Made by a program: the position numbers and the translations under genes
Assembly (NCBI RefSeq): GCF_015594725.1
Contig: NZ_JADNRC010000013.1
Coordinates: 1 to 64,000 of the forward strand
Direction: 5' to 3'
Origin: Flavobacterium sp. ALJ2
Lineage (GTDB): Bacteria; Bacteroidota; Bacteroidia; Flavobacteriales; Flavobacteriaceae
DNA: 64,000 bases
Notes under the pieces: generated by a model
Told to the model about the DNA's origin: nothing
The model's database searches: none
The model's input: only the letters and a program-made list of their open reading frames with translations
Part shown: positions 1 to 8,579 of the stretch, piece by piece
How positions within the stretch are numbered: the first letter of the stretch is position 1
Layout of the letters: each line of letters starts with the position of its first letter

Positions 1-22
1 AATCTATGTTTCAATGATAAAT

Positions 23-58
23 AAAAAACGGCTGTCTTATTAGAGACAGCCGTTTTTT
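23..58 (-). terminator. Rho-independent terminator of the M13 peptidase gene
   Basis: A 10-bp perfect stem (ACGGCTGTCT at 28-37 with its complement at 44-53) is extended by A and T tracts on the two sides. It lies 7 bases past the stop of the minus-strand peptidase gene. The symmetric A/T tracts mean it could also work for a plus-strand gene ending left of the window. Confidence 0.9.
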
Positions 59-64
59 ATTTAT

Positions 65-2125
65 CTACCAAATTTTAACTCGCTTTGATGGCTCTATATA
101 CATACCATCTCCTGATTTTATCGAGAATGCTTCATAAAAAGCATCTACATTTTGTAACGGCACATAGGCTCGGTACATTCCTGGAGAGTGAGGATCTGTT
201 TTAACCTGACTTTTTATTGCTTCATCACGACTTTTGGTTCTCCAAACGGTTGCCCATGATATAAAGAAACGTTGTTCTGGAGTGTATCCATCTATTAATC
301 CAGGATTTCCATTAGCTTTTAAATACAATTGTAATCCGTCATAAGCAGCATTTACACCACCTAGATCACCTATATTTTCTCCCAATGTAAACTTTCCATC
401 TACATGAATTCCTGGTAGAGGTTCTAATGCACTATATTGATTTGCCAATGCAGTTCCTAAAGTTGTAAACTGTTTTAAATCATCTGCAGTCCACCAATCA
501 ACCAAGTTTCCATTTGCATTATAACGTGCTCCTGAATCATCAAATCCATGAGAAATTTCATGTCCAATTACAGCTCCGATTCCACCATAATTTACAGCCT
601 CGTCTGCTTGATAATTATAAAAAGGTGGTTGCAAAATAGCTGCTGGGAATACAATTTCGTTATATGATGGGTTGTAATATGCATTTACTGTTTGTGGAGA
701 CATTCCCCATACAGTTTTATCAACTGGCTGCTTGTATTTAGAAATATTATCATTATAACTCCATTTAGCAAGGTTGATGCTGTTTTCGAAATAATTTCCT
801 CCCTCAGATACGTCTTTGATAACTAAAGCGCTATAATCTTTCCATTTGTCAGGATAGCCAATCTTTATTGCAATTTTATTAAGTTTTTCAATTGCTTTTG
901 TTTTTGTTTCTGCTGACATCCATGGCAAATTAGTAATACGATTTTGGTAGGCCAAAACTATATTCTTAATCATTTTTTCAGCTTTTACTTTTGCTTCAGC
1001 TGGAAACATTTTCTCCACATACAATTTACCTAAAGATTCTCCAACTGCCTGATTTATTACCTGAAGTGCTCTTTCTTCACTAGGACGTTGTTTTATCGCT
1101 CCAGTTAATGTTTTTCCATAAAAATCGAAGTTAGCATCTTCTATTTGAGTAGTTAACTGTGATGTTGATTTATTTAAAGCTGTCCATTTTAAGTATTCTT
1201 TCCAAGCAGCTACTTTATTTTCAGTGAAAATTGTTTGTAACGCTTTCATGTAACGAGGTTGTGTTACAATAATCGTATCTGCTTTTGCCATTCCTATACC
1301 TGCAAGATATTTATCCCATTGAATTGCTGGTGTCATCTTTTTAAGATCGGCTACTGCTGTTGGATTATATTGCAATCTTCCATCTCTACGCTCTACACGG
1401 TCTAATCTTGGAGCTGACATAGCTGTTTCTAATGCTAAAATTTGAGCAGCACTCTCTTTAGCCATTTGTGGAGACTCTCCGATAAACTGCAACATTCTTG
1501 CAATATGAAGTTCGTATTTAGCACGCTTTTCTTTAGAGTCTTTATCTTCAGATACGTAATAATCTTTATCAGACAACCCTAATCTACCAACACTTAAACT
1601 AACCGAATTAATATTACTGTTCTTTTTGTCTGCACTAACATAAATTCCAAAAAATCCAGCTCCTCCTATAGGTTCCATCTCTATTAGAAAATTCTGCAAA
1701 TCTGCTACATTTTTGATAGCGTCTATTTTAGTCAAATAAGGTTTTAATGGTTTAATCCCTAACTTATTTCTTCCAATAGTATCTAATATTGTATTAAAAA
1801 GTGCGATTGCTTTTCCTTGCTCTGAAGTTGATTTATACTTTTGACTTTTTGAGGCCTCCTTTAAAATTGCCAAAGCATCATTATCAGTCTTCTGACGTAG
1901 TTCATTAAAACTTCCCCATGCATTTCTATCGCTTGGAATTTCAGTTTTATCTAGCCAAGTTCCGTTTACATAACGAAAGAAATCTTGGCTTGGCTTAACT
2001 CTTTTATCCATCAAAGTAACATCAATACCCGATGCTTTTGGTGTCGTACTTTGCGCTTGACTAATTGTAAATCCTAACACTGCAGGAATAGCAAATAACA
2101 AATGCTTATTAATTTGTCTTTTCAT
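65..2125 (-). CDS. M13 family zinc metallopeptidase (neprilysin/PepO-like), secreted
   Basis: Exported zinc endopeptidase of about 686 residues, the usual size for bacterial M13 enzymes. The start residues MKRQINKHLLFAIPAVLGF, ending near SQAQS, form a Sec signal peptide. The zinc motif HEISH lies near residue 520, followed about 55 residues later by the GENIGDLGG segment that supplies the third ligand, and the NAYYNP..NEIVFPAAILQPPF block typical of the family comes before HEISH. The frame stays open to a GTG at 2149, but ATG at 2125 gives a clean signal peptide and is preferred. It is a single-gene unit with its own terminator. No lipobox or T9SS tail is visible, so a periplasmic location is likely. 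The family call is firm; the substrate is unknown. Confidence 0.93.
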   Translation of the reverse strand: MKRQINKHLLFAIPAVLGFTISQAQSTTPKASGIDVTLMDKRVKPSQDFFRYVNGTWLDKTEIPSDRNAWGSFNELRQKTDNDALAILKEASKSQKYKSTSEQGKAIALFNTILDTIGRNKLGIKPLKPYLTKIDAIKNVADLQNFLIEMEPIGGAGFFGIYVSADKKNSNINSVSLSVGRLGLSDKDYYVSEDKDSKEKRAKYELHIARMLQFIGESPQMAKESAAQILALETAMSAPRLDRVERRDGRLQYNPTAVADLKKMTPAIQWDKYLAGIGMAKADTIIVTQPRYMKALQTIFTENKVAAWKEYLKWTALNKSTSQLTTQIEDANFDFYGKTLTGAIKQRPSEERALQVINQAVGESLGKLYVEKMFPAEAKVKAEKMIKNIVLAYQNRITNLPWMSAETKTKAIEKLNKIAIKIGYPDKWKDYSALVIKDVSEGGNYFENSINLAKWSYNDNISKYKQPVDKTVWGMSPQTVNAYYNPSYNEIVFPAAILQPPFYNYQADEAVNYGGIGAVIGHEISHGFDDSGARYNANGNLVDWWTADDLKQFTTLGTALANQYSALEPLPGIHVDGKFTLGENIGDLGGVNAAYDGLQLYLKANGNPGLIDGYTPEQRFFISWATVWRTKSRDEAIKSQVKTDPHSPGMYRAYVPLQNVDAFYEAFSIKSGDGMYIEPSKRVKIW

Positions 2126-2325
2126 ATTTTGTTTTTGTTTAGTATTCACAAACTTATTGTTATTATTTTAAATAAAATGTTAACAATAATAAGATTTTTT
2201 GTTTCAAATTTCTAAATATCCAATTATTCTAAAAAAATAAAATGATTAAATCCTTACTTAAAGAAAATCACAGCCTTAATTTGGTTAAAAAAAACAATGT
2301 TACCTTATTTAAAAAGAGGTTTTTG

Positions 2326-2333
2326 TACTTTTG
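2326..2333 (+). promoter_or_regulatory. Bacteroidota -7 box (TACTTTTG) of the SCO1-like gene
   Basis: TACTTTTG matches the TAnnTTTG -7 element. No good TTG is present about 20 bases upstream, so the -33 element is weak. The box overlaps the TTG at 2331 that opens the longest frame, which makes that TTG unusable and supports ATG 2349, about ten bases after the expected transcription start. Confidence 0.6.
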
Positions 2334-2348
2334 CACCAAATTATTTTT

Positions 2349-3014
2349 ATGAAATCTTTACTATACAAATACAGGAAATTTTTCTTGGTTCTTTTCGTGT
2401 TTTCTGCTATTACAATTTCGTTGTTTTATTCTGCATTAAAACCTAGTAGAACATTGCCTATTTATAATCCAGCCGATGTAAATCCCGAACTGGTTGATAG
2501 CACTATGCAATATAAAAGTAAGTATCATACAATTGCTGATTTTGCATTTGTAAATCAGAATGGTGATACCGTTACTCAAAAAGATTATGAAGGAAAGATA
2601 TATGTCGCAGATTTCTTTTTTACGACTTGCGGTTCTATTTGTCCAAAAATGACTGCTAATCTAGCCGATGTTCAAAAAGCAATTTTGAACAATCCAAAAG
2701 TAAAATTACTTTCACATACTGTATTTCCAGAAACTGATAGTGTTCCTGTCCTAAAAGCATATGCTATAAAAAATGGCATTATAGACAGCAAGTGGAATCT
2801 TGTTACTGGTGACAAAAAAGAGATTTACACTATGGCTAGAAAATCATATTTAGCTGTAAAACTAGGAAGACCTGATCAATTATACGATATGGTACATACT
2901 GAGAACTTTATTTTAGTAGATCAAAAGAGAAGAGTTCGTGGTTTTTATGACGGAACCAAAAAAGAAGATATTCAAAAACTAATAGAAGATATTAACTTTT
3001 TGTCTACCGAATAA
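2349..3014 (+). CDS. SCO1/SenC/PrrC family copper-binding protein
   Basis: Membrane-anchored thioredoxin-fold protein of 221 residues that by family delivers copper to cytochrome oxidase or acts as a thiol-disulfide reductant. A single N-terminal membrane segment (about residues 11-30) is followed by the domain with C94-GSI-C98 (the CxxxC copper motif) and the conserved H183 in MVHTENF, so all three expected copper ligands are present. The start is ATG 2349, because the promoter box overlaps the earlier TTG. It precedes the feo genes on the same strand, but a 171-base gap with a palindrome suggests a separate transcript. The exact partner oxidase is not in the window. Confidence 0.92.
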   Translation: MKSLLYKYRKFFLVLFVFSAITISLFYSALKPSRTLPIYNPADVNPELVDSTMQYKSKYHTIADFAFVNQNGDTVTQKDYEGKIYVADFFFTTCGSICPKMTANLADVQKAILNNPKVKLLSHTVFPETDSVPVLKAYAIKNGIIDSKWNLVTGDKKEIYTMARKSYLAVKLGRPDQLYDMVHTENFILVDQKRRVRGFYDGTKKEDIQKLIEDINFLSTE

Positions 3015-3150
3015 GTTCTCCTGCTTAAAATTACCTTTAAAAGAGTTAATTCACTGAGTAAAAAATTTTGCTAAATCTGATTTCATATGTGAATTATATC
3101 TTAAAACAGTGAAACCATAGCGTAAAATGACCTCAAATAAATATTAAATG

Positions 3151-3170
3151 ATTAATATTGCAATATTAAT
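3151..3170. promoter_or_regulatory. 20-bp perfect palindrome upstream of feoA, candidate operator
   Basis: ATTAATATTGCAATATTAAT is a perfect palindrome ending 15 bases before the feoA start. Its position suits repression of the ferrous-iron uptake operon. It does not match the TTTAG-N-CTAAA motif seen at mntH. A half-site TCTAAATAA follows at 3175-3183. It is AT-rich, so chance cannot be excluded. Confidence 0.45.
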
Positions 3171-3185
3171 TCAATCTAAATAAAC

Positions 3186-3416
3186 TTGAAACATTCTATC
3201 CACTCCCTTAAAAAAGGCGAAAAAGCCACTATCAAAGAGTTTGATATTGATCTCGTTCCGTTGAAATTATTAGAAATGGGATGCTTACCAGGTAACATGG
3301 TCGAATTGCTTCAAATTGCTCCTTTTGGAGGTCCTTTATATTTGAATATTAATGGTTCACATGTAGCTATTCGCATTGAAACAGCACGTGTAATTGAAGT
3401 AGAAATAATCAAATAG
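3186..3416 (+). CDS. feoA: FeoA, ferrous iron transport accessory protein
   Basis: Small cytosolic SH3-like protein of 76 residues that works with the FeoB iron permease. The core LKKGEKATIKEF...LKLLEMGCLPGN...LYLNINGSHVAIR matches the FeoA family from end to end. The start is TTG at 3186: the next in-frame ATG lies inside the conserved LEMGC block, so the TTG start is needed to keep the N-terminal strand. feoB follows after 8 bases, so the two are co-transcribed. Regulation is probably through the palindrome just upstream. Confidence 0.93.
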   Translation: MKHSIHSLKKGEKATIKEFDIDLVPLKLLEMGCLPGNMVELLQIAPFGGPLYLNINGSHVAIRIETARVIEVEIIK

Positions 3417-3424
3417 AATTTGCA

Positions 3425-5524
3425 ATGAGTATTCAAAATATAAATGTAGCCTTAATAGGTAATCCAAATACGGGGAAAACTTCTGTTTTTAATCAATTAA
3501 CAGGTCTTAATCAACAAGTAGGAAACTATCCCGGAATTACCGTTGAGAAAAAAATGGGCTTTTCTAAATTGCCAAATAATATCAAAGCCAACATTCTCGA
3601 TTTACCGGGAACATATAGTTTAAACGCCAGCTCTATCGATGAGAATATGGTAATTGAACTTTTGTTGAATAAAAACGACAAATTATATCCAGATGTAGCA
3701 TTAGTTGTTACTGATGTTGAGAATCTTAAACGAAATTTACTACTCTATACTCAAATAAAAGACCTTGAAATTCCAACAATATTAGTTATTAATATGGCTG
3801 ATAGAATGAAATCTAAAGGTATTTCTCTAGATATCCCATATCTTGAAGAGCACTTAAAGACAAAAATTGCTTTAATAAGTTCACGTAAAGGACATGGAAT
3901 TGATGAACTCAAGAACCTGATTGTTGACTACAAAAACCTTCCAAATGAACCTTGCTTAAACGCATCGGTTATTGATCCAGAATATTTTAAAAGCTTACAA
4001 CATGCTTTTCCTAACCAACTATTGTACAAATTATGGTTGGTAATTACTCAGGACGTCAACTTTTTAAATTTAGATAGAAATGAAATCAGAAGTACGTTTA
4101 CCAAATCCCACTCTGAATTAAAACGCTTACAACAAAAAGAAACGATTAAAAGATATCAATTTATAAATGATATTTTAAAAGAAGGATTAAAAGTAGACGG
4201 TACAGTGGCTACAGATTTCCGTGCCAAACTAGACCGCATATTAACACACAAGGTTTGGGGCTATGTAGTGTTTTTTGCCATTCTATTTATAATATTTCAA
4301 GCTATATTCCAATGGGCTACAATACCTATGGATTTTATAGACAGTGCATTTGCATCATTAAGTGCATTAGCAGCAGAAAGATTACCAAGTGGCATCCTAA
4401 CTGACTTAATTTCTCAAGGAATCATCCCTGGAATTGGTGGAATTTTAATATTTATTCCTCAAATTGCGTTCTTATTCCTATTCATTTCTATACTTGAAGA
4501 AAGTGGATATATGAGCCGTGTAGTTTTTCTTATGGATAAAATCATGCGTAAATTTGGATTATCAGGAAAAAGCGTTGTTCCTTTAATTTCTGGTACTGCC
4601 TGCGCAATTCCTGCAATTATGGCTACTCGTAATATCGAAAACTGGAAAGAGCGATTAATCACTATTTTGGTAACTCCATTTACAACTTGTTCAGCTAGAT
4701 TACCTGTTTACGCAATTATCATTTCGTTGGTAATTCCCGATGAACGTCTTTTTGGATTCCTTAACATGCAAGGATTAACCCTGATGTTATTGTACCTTTT
4801 AGGTTTTGGAACAGCAATTCTATCTGCTTATATTTTAAATAAGATTCTAAAAATAAAAAATAAAACATATTTTGTAGTTGAAATGCCAAGCTACAAAACC
4901 CCATTATTTAAAAACGTTGCAATAAATGTAGTTGAGAAAACGAAAGCATTCGTTTTTGGCGCAGGAAAGATAATCTTGGCAATATCTGTGGTGTTATGGT
5001 TTTTAGCCTCATACGGACCTGGAAAAAACTTTAACGAAGCTGAAGCCATCGTAATGGAAAGACACAAAGACAAGCCTCTAGATGATTTTGAATTTGAAGA
5101 AGCTGTTGCATCTCAAAAAATAGAAAACTCTTATATCGGATTGATGGGTAAAACTATCGAACCTGTAATCTCCCCTTTGGGATACGATTGGAAAATTGGT
5201 ATTGCAATTATTAGTTCTTTTGCAGCTAGAGAAGTATTTGTAGGTACCCTAGCAACTATCTACAGCGTAGGTGGTACCGATAATGAGGCCACAATAAAAA
5301 GCAAAATGCAAGAAGAGATCAATCCACAAACTGGTGAAAAAATCTTTAATTTTGCTTCAGGAATCTCATTACTATTATTTTATGCATTTGCATTACAATG
5401 CGCAAGTACCCTTGCAATTACAAAAAAAGAAACAAACTCTTGGAAATGGCCAATGATTCAACTCGTATTAATGAGTGGTTTCGCCTATATTACAGCTTTA
5501 TTAGCTTATCAACTATTAAAATAA
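3425..5524 (+). CDS. feoB: FeoB, ferrous iron permease with N-terminal G domain
   Basis: Inner-membrane Fe(II) transporter of 699 residues, standard length. The G domain has G1 GNPNTGKT (12-19), G3 DLPG (59-62) and G4 NMAD (123-126; Met in place of Lys is usual in FeoB). A linker helical region is followed by about eight to ten membrane segments with the Gate motifs, including GTACAIPAIMATR and CSARLPVY. It is translated 8 bases after feoA and followed 6 bases later by a tiny Cys-rich membrane protein, so the operon is feoA-feoB-small partner. No truncation or missing motif was seen. Confidence 0.97.
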   Translation: MSIQNINVALIGNPNTGKTSVFNQLTGLNQQVGNYPGITVEKKMGFSKLPNNIKANILDLPGTYSLNASSIDENMVIELLLNKNDKLYPDVALVVTDVENLKRNLLLYTQIKDLEIPTILVINMADRMKSKGISLDIPYLEEHLKTKIALISSRKGHGIDELKNLIVDYKNLPNEPCLNASVIDPEYFKSLQHAFPNQLLYKLWLVITQDVNFLNLDRNEIRSTFTKSHSELKRLQQKETIKRYQFINDILKEGLKVDGTVATDFRAKLDRILTHKVWGYVVFFAILFIIFQAIFQWATIPMDFIDSAFASLSALAAERLPSGILTDLISQGIIPGIGGILIFIPQIAFLFLFISILEESGYMSRVVFLMDKIMRKFGLSGKSVVPLISGTACAIPAIMATRNIENWKERLITILVTPFTTCSARLPVYAIIISLVIPDERLFGFLNMQGLTLMLLYLLGFGTAILSAYILNKILKIKNKTYFVVEMPSYKTPLFKNVAINVVEKTKAFVFGAGKIILAISVVLWFLASYGPGKNFNEAEAIVMERHKDKPLDDFEFEEAVASQKIENSYIGLMGKTIEPVISPLGYDWKIGIAIISSFAAREVFVGTLATIYSVGGTDNEATIKSKMQEEINPQTGEKIFNFASGISLLLFYAFALQCASTLAITKKETNSWKWPMIQLVLMSGFAYITALLAYQLLK

Positions 5525-5530
5525 TACATC

Positions 5531-5653
5531 ATGGTACAAGAAATTATAGCTTTTGTAGTTTTGGCAGTAGCAATTGCTTTCTTAATTCGTAAGTATTTCT
5601 GGAAATCTAAGAAGAAGGGAAATTGCGGAGAAAATGACTGTGGATGTCACTAG
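5531..5653 (+). CDS. FeoB-associated Cys-rich membrane protein
   Basis: A 40-residue protein beginning MVQEIIAFVVLAVAIAFLI, with one membrane helix, then a basic stretch (RKYFWKSKKKG) and a Cys tail NCGENDCGCH with three Cys and a final His. It begins 6 bases after the feoB stop. This architecture (one helix, then a Cys-rich cytoplasmic tail, next to feoB) is that of the FeoB-associated Cys-rich membrane proteins, thought to take the place of FeoC. A role in metal or Fe-S sensing is inference. It is easy to miss because of its size. Confidence 0.85.
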   Translation: MVQEIIAFVVLAVAIAFLIRKYFWKSKKKGNCGENDCGCH

Positions 5654-5698
5654 GTTTGAGACACTAAGTTTTTTTAAGGCTCAAAGGACTAAAGAAAC

Positions 5699-5755
5699 AA
5701 AGGTTCAAAGGTTGATCGGTTTATGTATAAACAGACAATCTTTGAACCTTTTTAA
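5699..5755. repeat. Inverted repeat with terminator-like T tract after the feo operon
   Basis: The arms AAAGGTTCAAAG (5699-5710) and CTTTGAACCTTT (5740-5751) are perfect complements, with a nested GTTTAT/ATAAAC hairpin between them, and are followed by T-rich sequence. It probably ends the feo transcript. The arm words (TTTGAACCTTT) recur as degenerate text in other gaps of this window, so it may also be a member of a dispersed repeat family. Confidence 0.6.
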
Positions 5756-5780
5756 TTTTTAATGCAATCTTTACTTCCCC

Positions 5781-5826
5781 CTGAGCAGTGCCAAAGGGTA
5801 TACGGACTTCGACTCCGTTCACCCTT
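5781..5826. repeat. Short intergenic hairpin element with CGGACTTCGACTCCG core
   Basis: AAGGGT (5794-5799) pairs with ACCCTT (5821-5826), and inside it CGGA (5803-5806) pairs with TCCG (5814-5817). The word ACTTCGACTCCG resembles a short intergenic repeat that I recall as common in Flavobacterium chromosomes; that recollection was not checked. It lies between the convergent feo operon and mntR. Confidence 0.4.
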
Positions 5827-5889
5827 AAAATATTGAGTTTATTTTCACACATAAACTAAACCTTTGTTAATTACAATCTTAGCGCCTTT

Positions 5890-6543
5890 TTAAAGTAACT
5901 TCACAAACAAATTTGAAGCTATTTTATTAGAAATTGTCAATTCCATTTGATTTACTTTAATTTTTAAAGACAAATCGAAGCTTTCTTTGAATAAACATTC
6001 AATTTTAGATCCCAAAGCGATACCTTGTTTGTCAAGGTATTGCAAGAATTCTGAAGAGGTATCTTTTACACCAACGCAAATACCAACTTGCTTTTCTACA
6101 AGTTCTGAAAGCAATTGTTTTTCAACTTTAATGATTCGGCCTTGCGCATCAGGAATCGGATCACCATGTGGATCTTCAGTAGGATTCCCAAGAAAATCAT
6201 CCAATTTATTGATTAATTGTTCAGATTTAATATGTTCCAATTGTTCTGCAATATCATGAACTTCGTCCCAAGAAAAATCAAGTTTATCTACTAAAAAGAC
6301 TTCCCACAAGCGGTGCTTACGAACAATCATTTTGGCTGCTAGTTTTCCATTTTCAGTAAGCGATACACCTTGGTATTTTTTGTAATTTATCAAATCCTTT
6401 TCTGATAATTTCTTAAGCATATCTGTTACCGATGAGGCTTTTGTCTCCATCATTTCAGCAATAGCATTGGTACTAACCTCAGCTTCAGAAGAAGTAGTTA
6501 AATGATAAATAGCTTTTAGGTAGTTTTCTTCTGAGAAGGTCAT
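5890..6543 (-). CDS. mntR: DtxR/MntR family metal-dependent repressor
   Basis: 217-residue regulator with an N-terminal winged helix (MTFSEENYLKAIYHLT to about residue 60), a metal-binding/dimerisation region (RKHRLWEVFLVDKLDFSWDEVHDIAEQLEHI, with the H, E and H ligands expected for the family) and a C-terminal SH3/FeoA-like domain (about 145-217). It sits directly downstream of mntH on the same strand, the classical pairing for a manganese-sensing repressor, so MntR is the likely function; an iron-sensing role is possible given the nearby feo genes. Its leader has four copies of CTAAAAT on the coding strand, which may be half-sites. A DtxR-type operator is visible at mntH. Confidence 0.9.
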   Translation of the reverse strand: MTFSEENYLKAIYHLTTSSEAEVSTNAIAEMMETKASSVTDMLKKLSEKDLINYKKYQGVSLTENGKLAAKMIVRKHRLWEVFLVDKLDFSWDEVHDIAEQLEHIKSEQLINKLDDFLGNPTEDPHGDPIPDAQGRIIKVEKQLLSELVEKQVGICVGVKDTSSEFLQYLDKQGIALGSKIECLFKESFDLSLKIKVNQMELTISNKIASNLFVKLL

Positions 6544-6582
6544 TAGATTTTAGATTTTAGAATGTTGATTTTAGATTTTAAA
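6544..6582 (-). repeat. Iterated TTTTAGA words in the mntR leader
   Basis: The 40 bases before the mntR start consist mainly of repeated ATTTTAGA words (plus-strand reading). On the coding strand these are direct repeats of CTAAA, the half-site of the DtxR-type operator found at mntH. They could be an autoregulatory cluster or merely an example of the word-iteration repeats seen in other gaps. Confidence 0.35.
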
Positions 6583-6623
6583 GAGAGTCTCTACCTCTTT
6601 GGATCTTTGTTCCTCTAAAAGAA

Positions 6624-8495
6624 CTATTTTTTAACAATAAACAAAGGTATTGAAATTTTATGACGCAGTTTATCGACTGTTGTACCAAAAATCAAATCTT
6701 TGAAGCCTGTATGTCCGTGCGTTCCCATAACCAAAATATCAAAATTTCCTTTATTAACAATGATCGGAATAATATTGTTTGCCTTACCAAATCCGAGTTC
6801 TGTCTCGATTTTAAATCCTTTTGCGGTAAGCATCTCTTTATATTCTAACAACAGTTTTTCATCGATTGTTGTTTCATGATCATCAACATTTTTACCATAC
6901 ATAAGAGCACCAACCGTTTCTACCACATGGATTAAAGTATAATTACCATCTATTCCGCCTAATTCTAAAGCACTGTTAATTGCTGCCTCATCGGCACTAG
7001 AGAAATCAACAGAAATTGCAATATTTTTTTTGCTATATGCTTCTTTCACAGAAAACTGCAAGGAAATATTATGAGGTGAATGATTATGTATCTTAGATTT
7101 TGCGCGTGCAATAAACGGTTTAAAAACAATATAAAGCAATAAAACTAAAAATGCAATTGCCAGAGGCACCACAGTAACCCAAAGCACTATAGGATTCTCT
7201 GAAGCTTCTAACCAACCACTTATTTCGTCATAAACCAATTTCCCATTTAGAGATACAATAATCAGAGCAATAATCCAGGCTGTAACCTGAGTTAATCTAC
7301 TAATATGAAACCCCTTCATCTTTGTTTTATCACTTACAAAATGTATTAGCGGAATAATTGCAAATCCCAATTGCAAACTCAAAATTACCTGACTTAGAAT
7401 TAATAATTTTCCGGTGATACTGTCGCCATAAATCAAGATTACAATTACTGCTGGAACAATAGCAATTAGACGTGTTATTATACGACGAACCCAAGGCTGG
7501 ATTCTTAAATTCAAATAGCCTTCCATAACGATTTGACCTGCAAGAGTCCCTGTAATTGTTGAACTTTGTCCTGCTGCAATTAAAGCAACTGCAAAAAGCA
7601 CCGGTGCCCATTTAGTACCTAAAAGTGGTTCGAGAAATTGATGTGCATCCTGAATTTCAGCAACTTCAAACATCCCATTTCGATGAAAAGTTGCAGCCGC
7701 CAAAATCAAAATAGCAGCATTTACAAAGAATGCAAGATTAAGAGCAATAGTTGAATCTATCAAGTTATATTTCAATGCTTGCTTAATTCCAGCCGTACTT
7801 CGATCAAATTTCCTAGTTTGTACTAAAGAGGAATGCAAATACAAATTATGAGGCATTACAGTTGCACCAATAATTCCGATTGCAATATATAAAGCAGCTG
7901 AATTAGGAAGAGATGGGATCAATCCGTATAATACTTTATCTAGTTCTGGTTCAGCAAAAATCATTTCAAAAACAAATGAAAACCCAATTATTGCAACCAA
8001 AACAATGATAAAAGCTTCCATTTTTCGGATGCCTTTATTAATTAAGAATAACAATAAAAAAGTATCCAGAACAGTAATTAAAACCCCTTCGATGAGCGGA
8101 ATATCAAACAACAAATTAATACCAATTGCCATTCCTAAAACCTCAGCAAGATCACAGGCTGCAATGGCTACTTCGGCAAGAATATATAATATATAATTGA
8201 TGAATTTAGAATAGGTTTCTCTTGAAGCTTGTGCCAAATCACGTTGGGTCACGATTCCTAATCGGGCACTAAGACTTTGTAATAACAAAGCCATTAAATT
8301 ACTCATTAGCAAAACCCAAAGTAAAGCATATCCAAACTGACTTCCACCTGCGATATCTGTCGCCCAGTTCCCAGGATCCATATAACCCACACTCACTAAA
8401 TAAGCTGGTCCAAAAAATGCTAGAATTTTTCTAAAGACTGATTTTTTATTTTGCGTTTGAACCGATTGGTTAACTTCTTCAAGAGATTTAGTCAT
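6624..8495 (-). CDS. mntH: Nramp family Mn(II)/metal transporter fused to a universal stress protein domain
   Basis: Proton-coupled divalent metal importer of 623 residues. The Nramp part (about residues 20-460, eleven membrane helices) carries DPGN at 40-43 and the helix-6 motif MPHNLYLHS, the metal-site signatures. A C-terminal USP domain (about 485-623) contains the nucleotide-binding pattern GTHGHTGFKDLIFGTTVD. The frame opens at 8543, but that codon lies in the -33 region of a clear promoter, so ATG 8495 (MTKSLEEVNQ) is chosen. mntR follows. A DtxR-type operator lies just upstream of the promoter. Importer function is family knowledge; the role of the USP domain is unknown. Confidence 0.93.
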   Translation of the reverse strand: MTKSLEEVNQSVQTQNKKSVFRKILAFFGPAYLVSVGYMDPGNWATDIAGGSQFGYALLWVLLMSNLMALLLQSLSARLGIVTQRDLAQASRETYSKFINYILYILAEVAIAACDLAEVLGMAIGINLLFDIPLIEGVLITVLDTFLLLFLINKGIRKMEAFIIVLVAIIGFSFVFEMIFAEPELDKVLYGLIPSLPNSAALYIAIGIIGATVMPHNLYLHSSLVQTRKFDRSTAGIKQALKYNLIDSTIALNLAFFVNAAILILAAATFHRNGMFEVAEIQDAHQFLEPLLGTKWAPVLFAVALIAAGQSSTITGTLAGQIVMEGYLNLRIQPWVRRIITRLIAIVPAVIVILIYGDSITGKLLILSQVILSLQLGFAIIPLIHFVSDKTKMKGFHISRLTQVTAWIIALIIVSLNGKLVYDEISGWLEASENPIVLWVTVVPLAIAFLVLLLYIVFKPFIARAKSKIHNHSPHNISLQFSVKEAYSKKNIAISVDFSSADEAAINSALELGGIDGNYTLIHVVETVGALMYGKNVDDHETTIDEKLLLEYKEMLTAKGFKIETELGFGKANNIIPIIVNKGNFDILVMGTHGHTGFKDLIFGTTVDKLRHKISIPLFIVKK

Positions 8496-8514
8496 TTCAT
8501 AAAAATTATTAAAG

Positions 8515-8544
8515 CAAATATATGTAAAAATCGCATTGCTCAAA
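8515..8544 (-). promoter_or_regulatory. mntH promoter (TTTG / N18 / TATATTTG)
   Basis: On the minus strand TATATTTG (8522-8515) matches the -7 box TAnnTTTG, and TTTG (8544-8541) lies 18 bases upstream, one short of the usual 19-21. The expected transcription start near 8508 gives a leader of about a dozen bases before ATG 8495. Confidence 0.65.
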
Positions 8545-8551
8545 CATTATT

Positions 8552-8567
8552 TTTAGTCTTGCCTAAA
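8552..8567. promoter_or_regulatory. DtxR/MntR-type operator upstream of mntH
   Basis: TTTAGTCTTGCCTAAA is a 6-4-6 inverted repeat (TTTAG..CTAAA, outer five pairs perfect) placed immediately upstream of the mntH -33 box and past the stop of the Zur-like gene. A 16-mer identical at 13 of 16 positions lies on the TonB receptor promoter (11689-11704). The architecture matches DtxR-family operators; binding by the adjacent MntR is inferred. Confidence 0.6.
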
Positions 8568-8579
8568 TGTTAAATGAAA

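Noticed and set aside
2126..2149. GTG start at 2149 for the M13 peptidase
   Set aside because: It adds eight polar residues before an otherwise standard signal peptide starting at ATG 2125.
4459..5073. Minus-strand open frames inside feoB
   Set aside because: They are shadows of the feoB frame with no start context, no family resemblance and no promoter.
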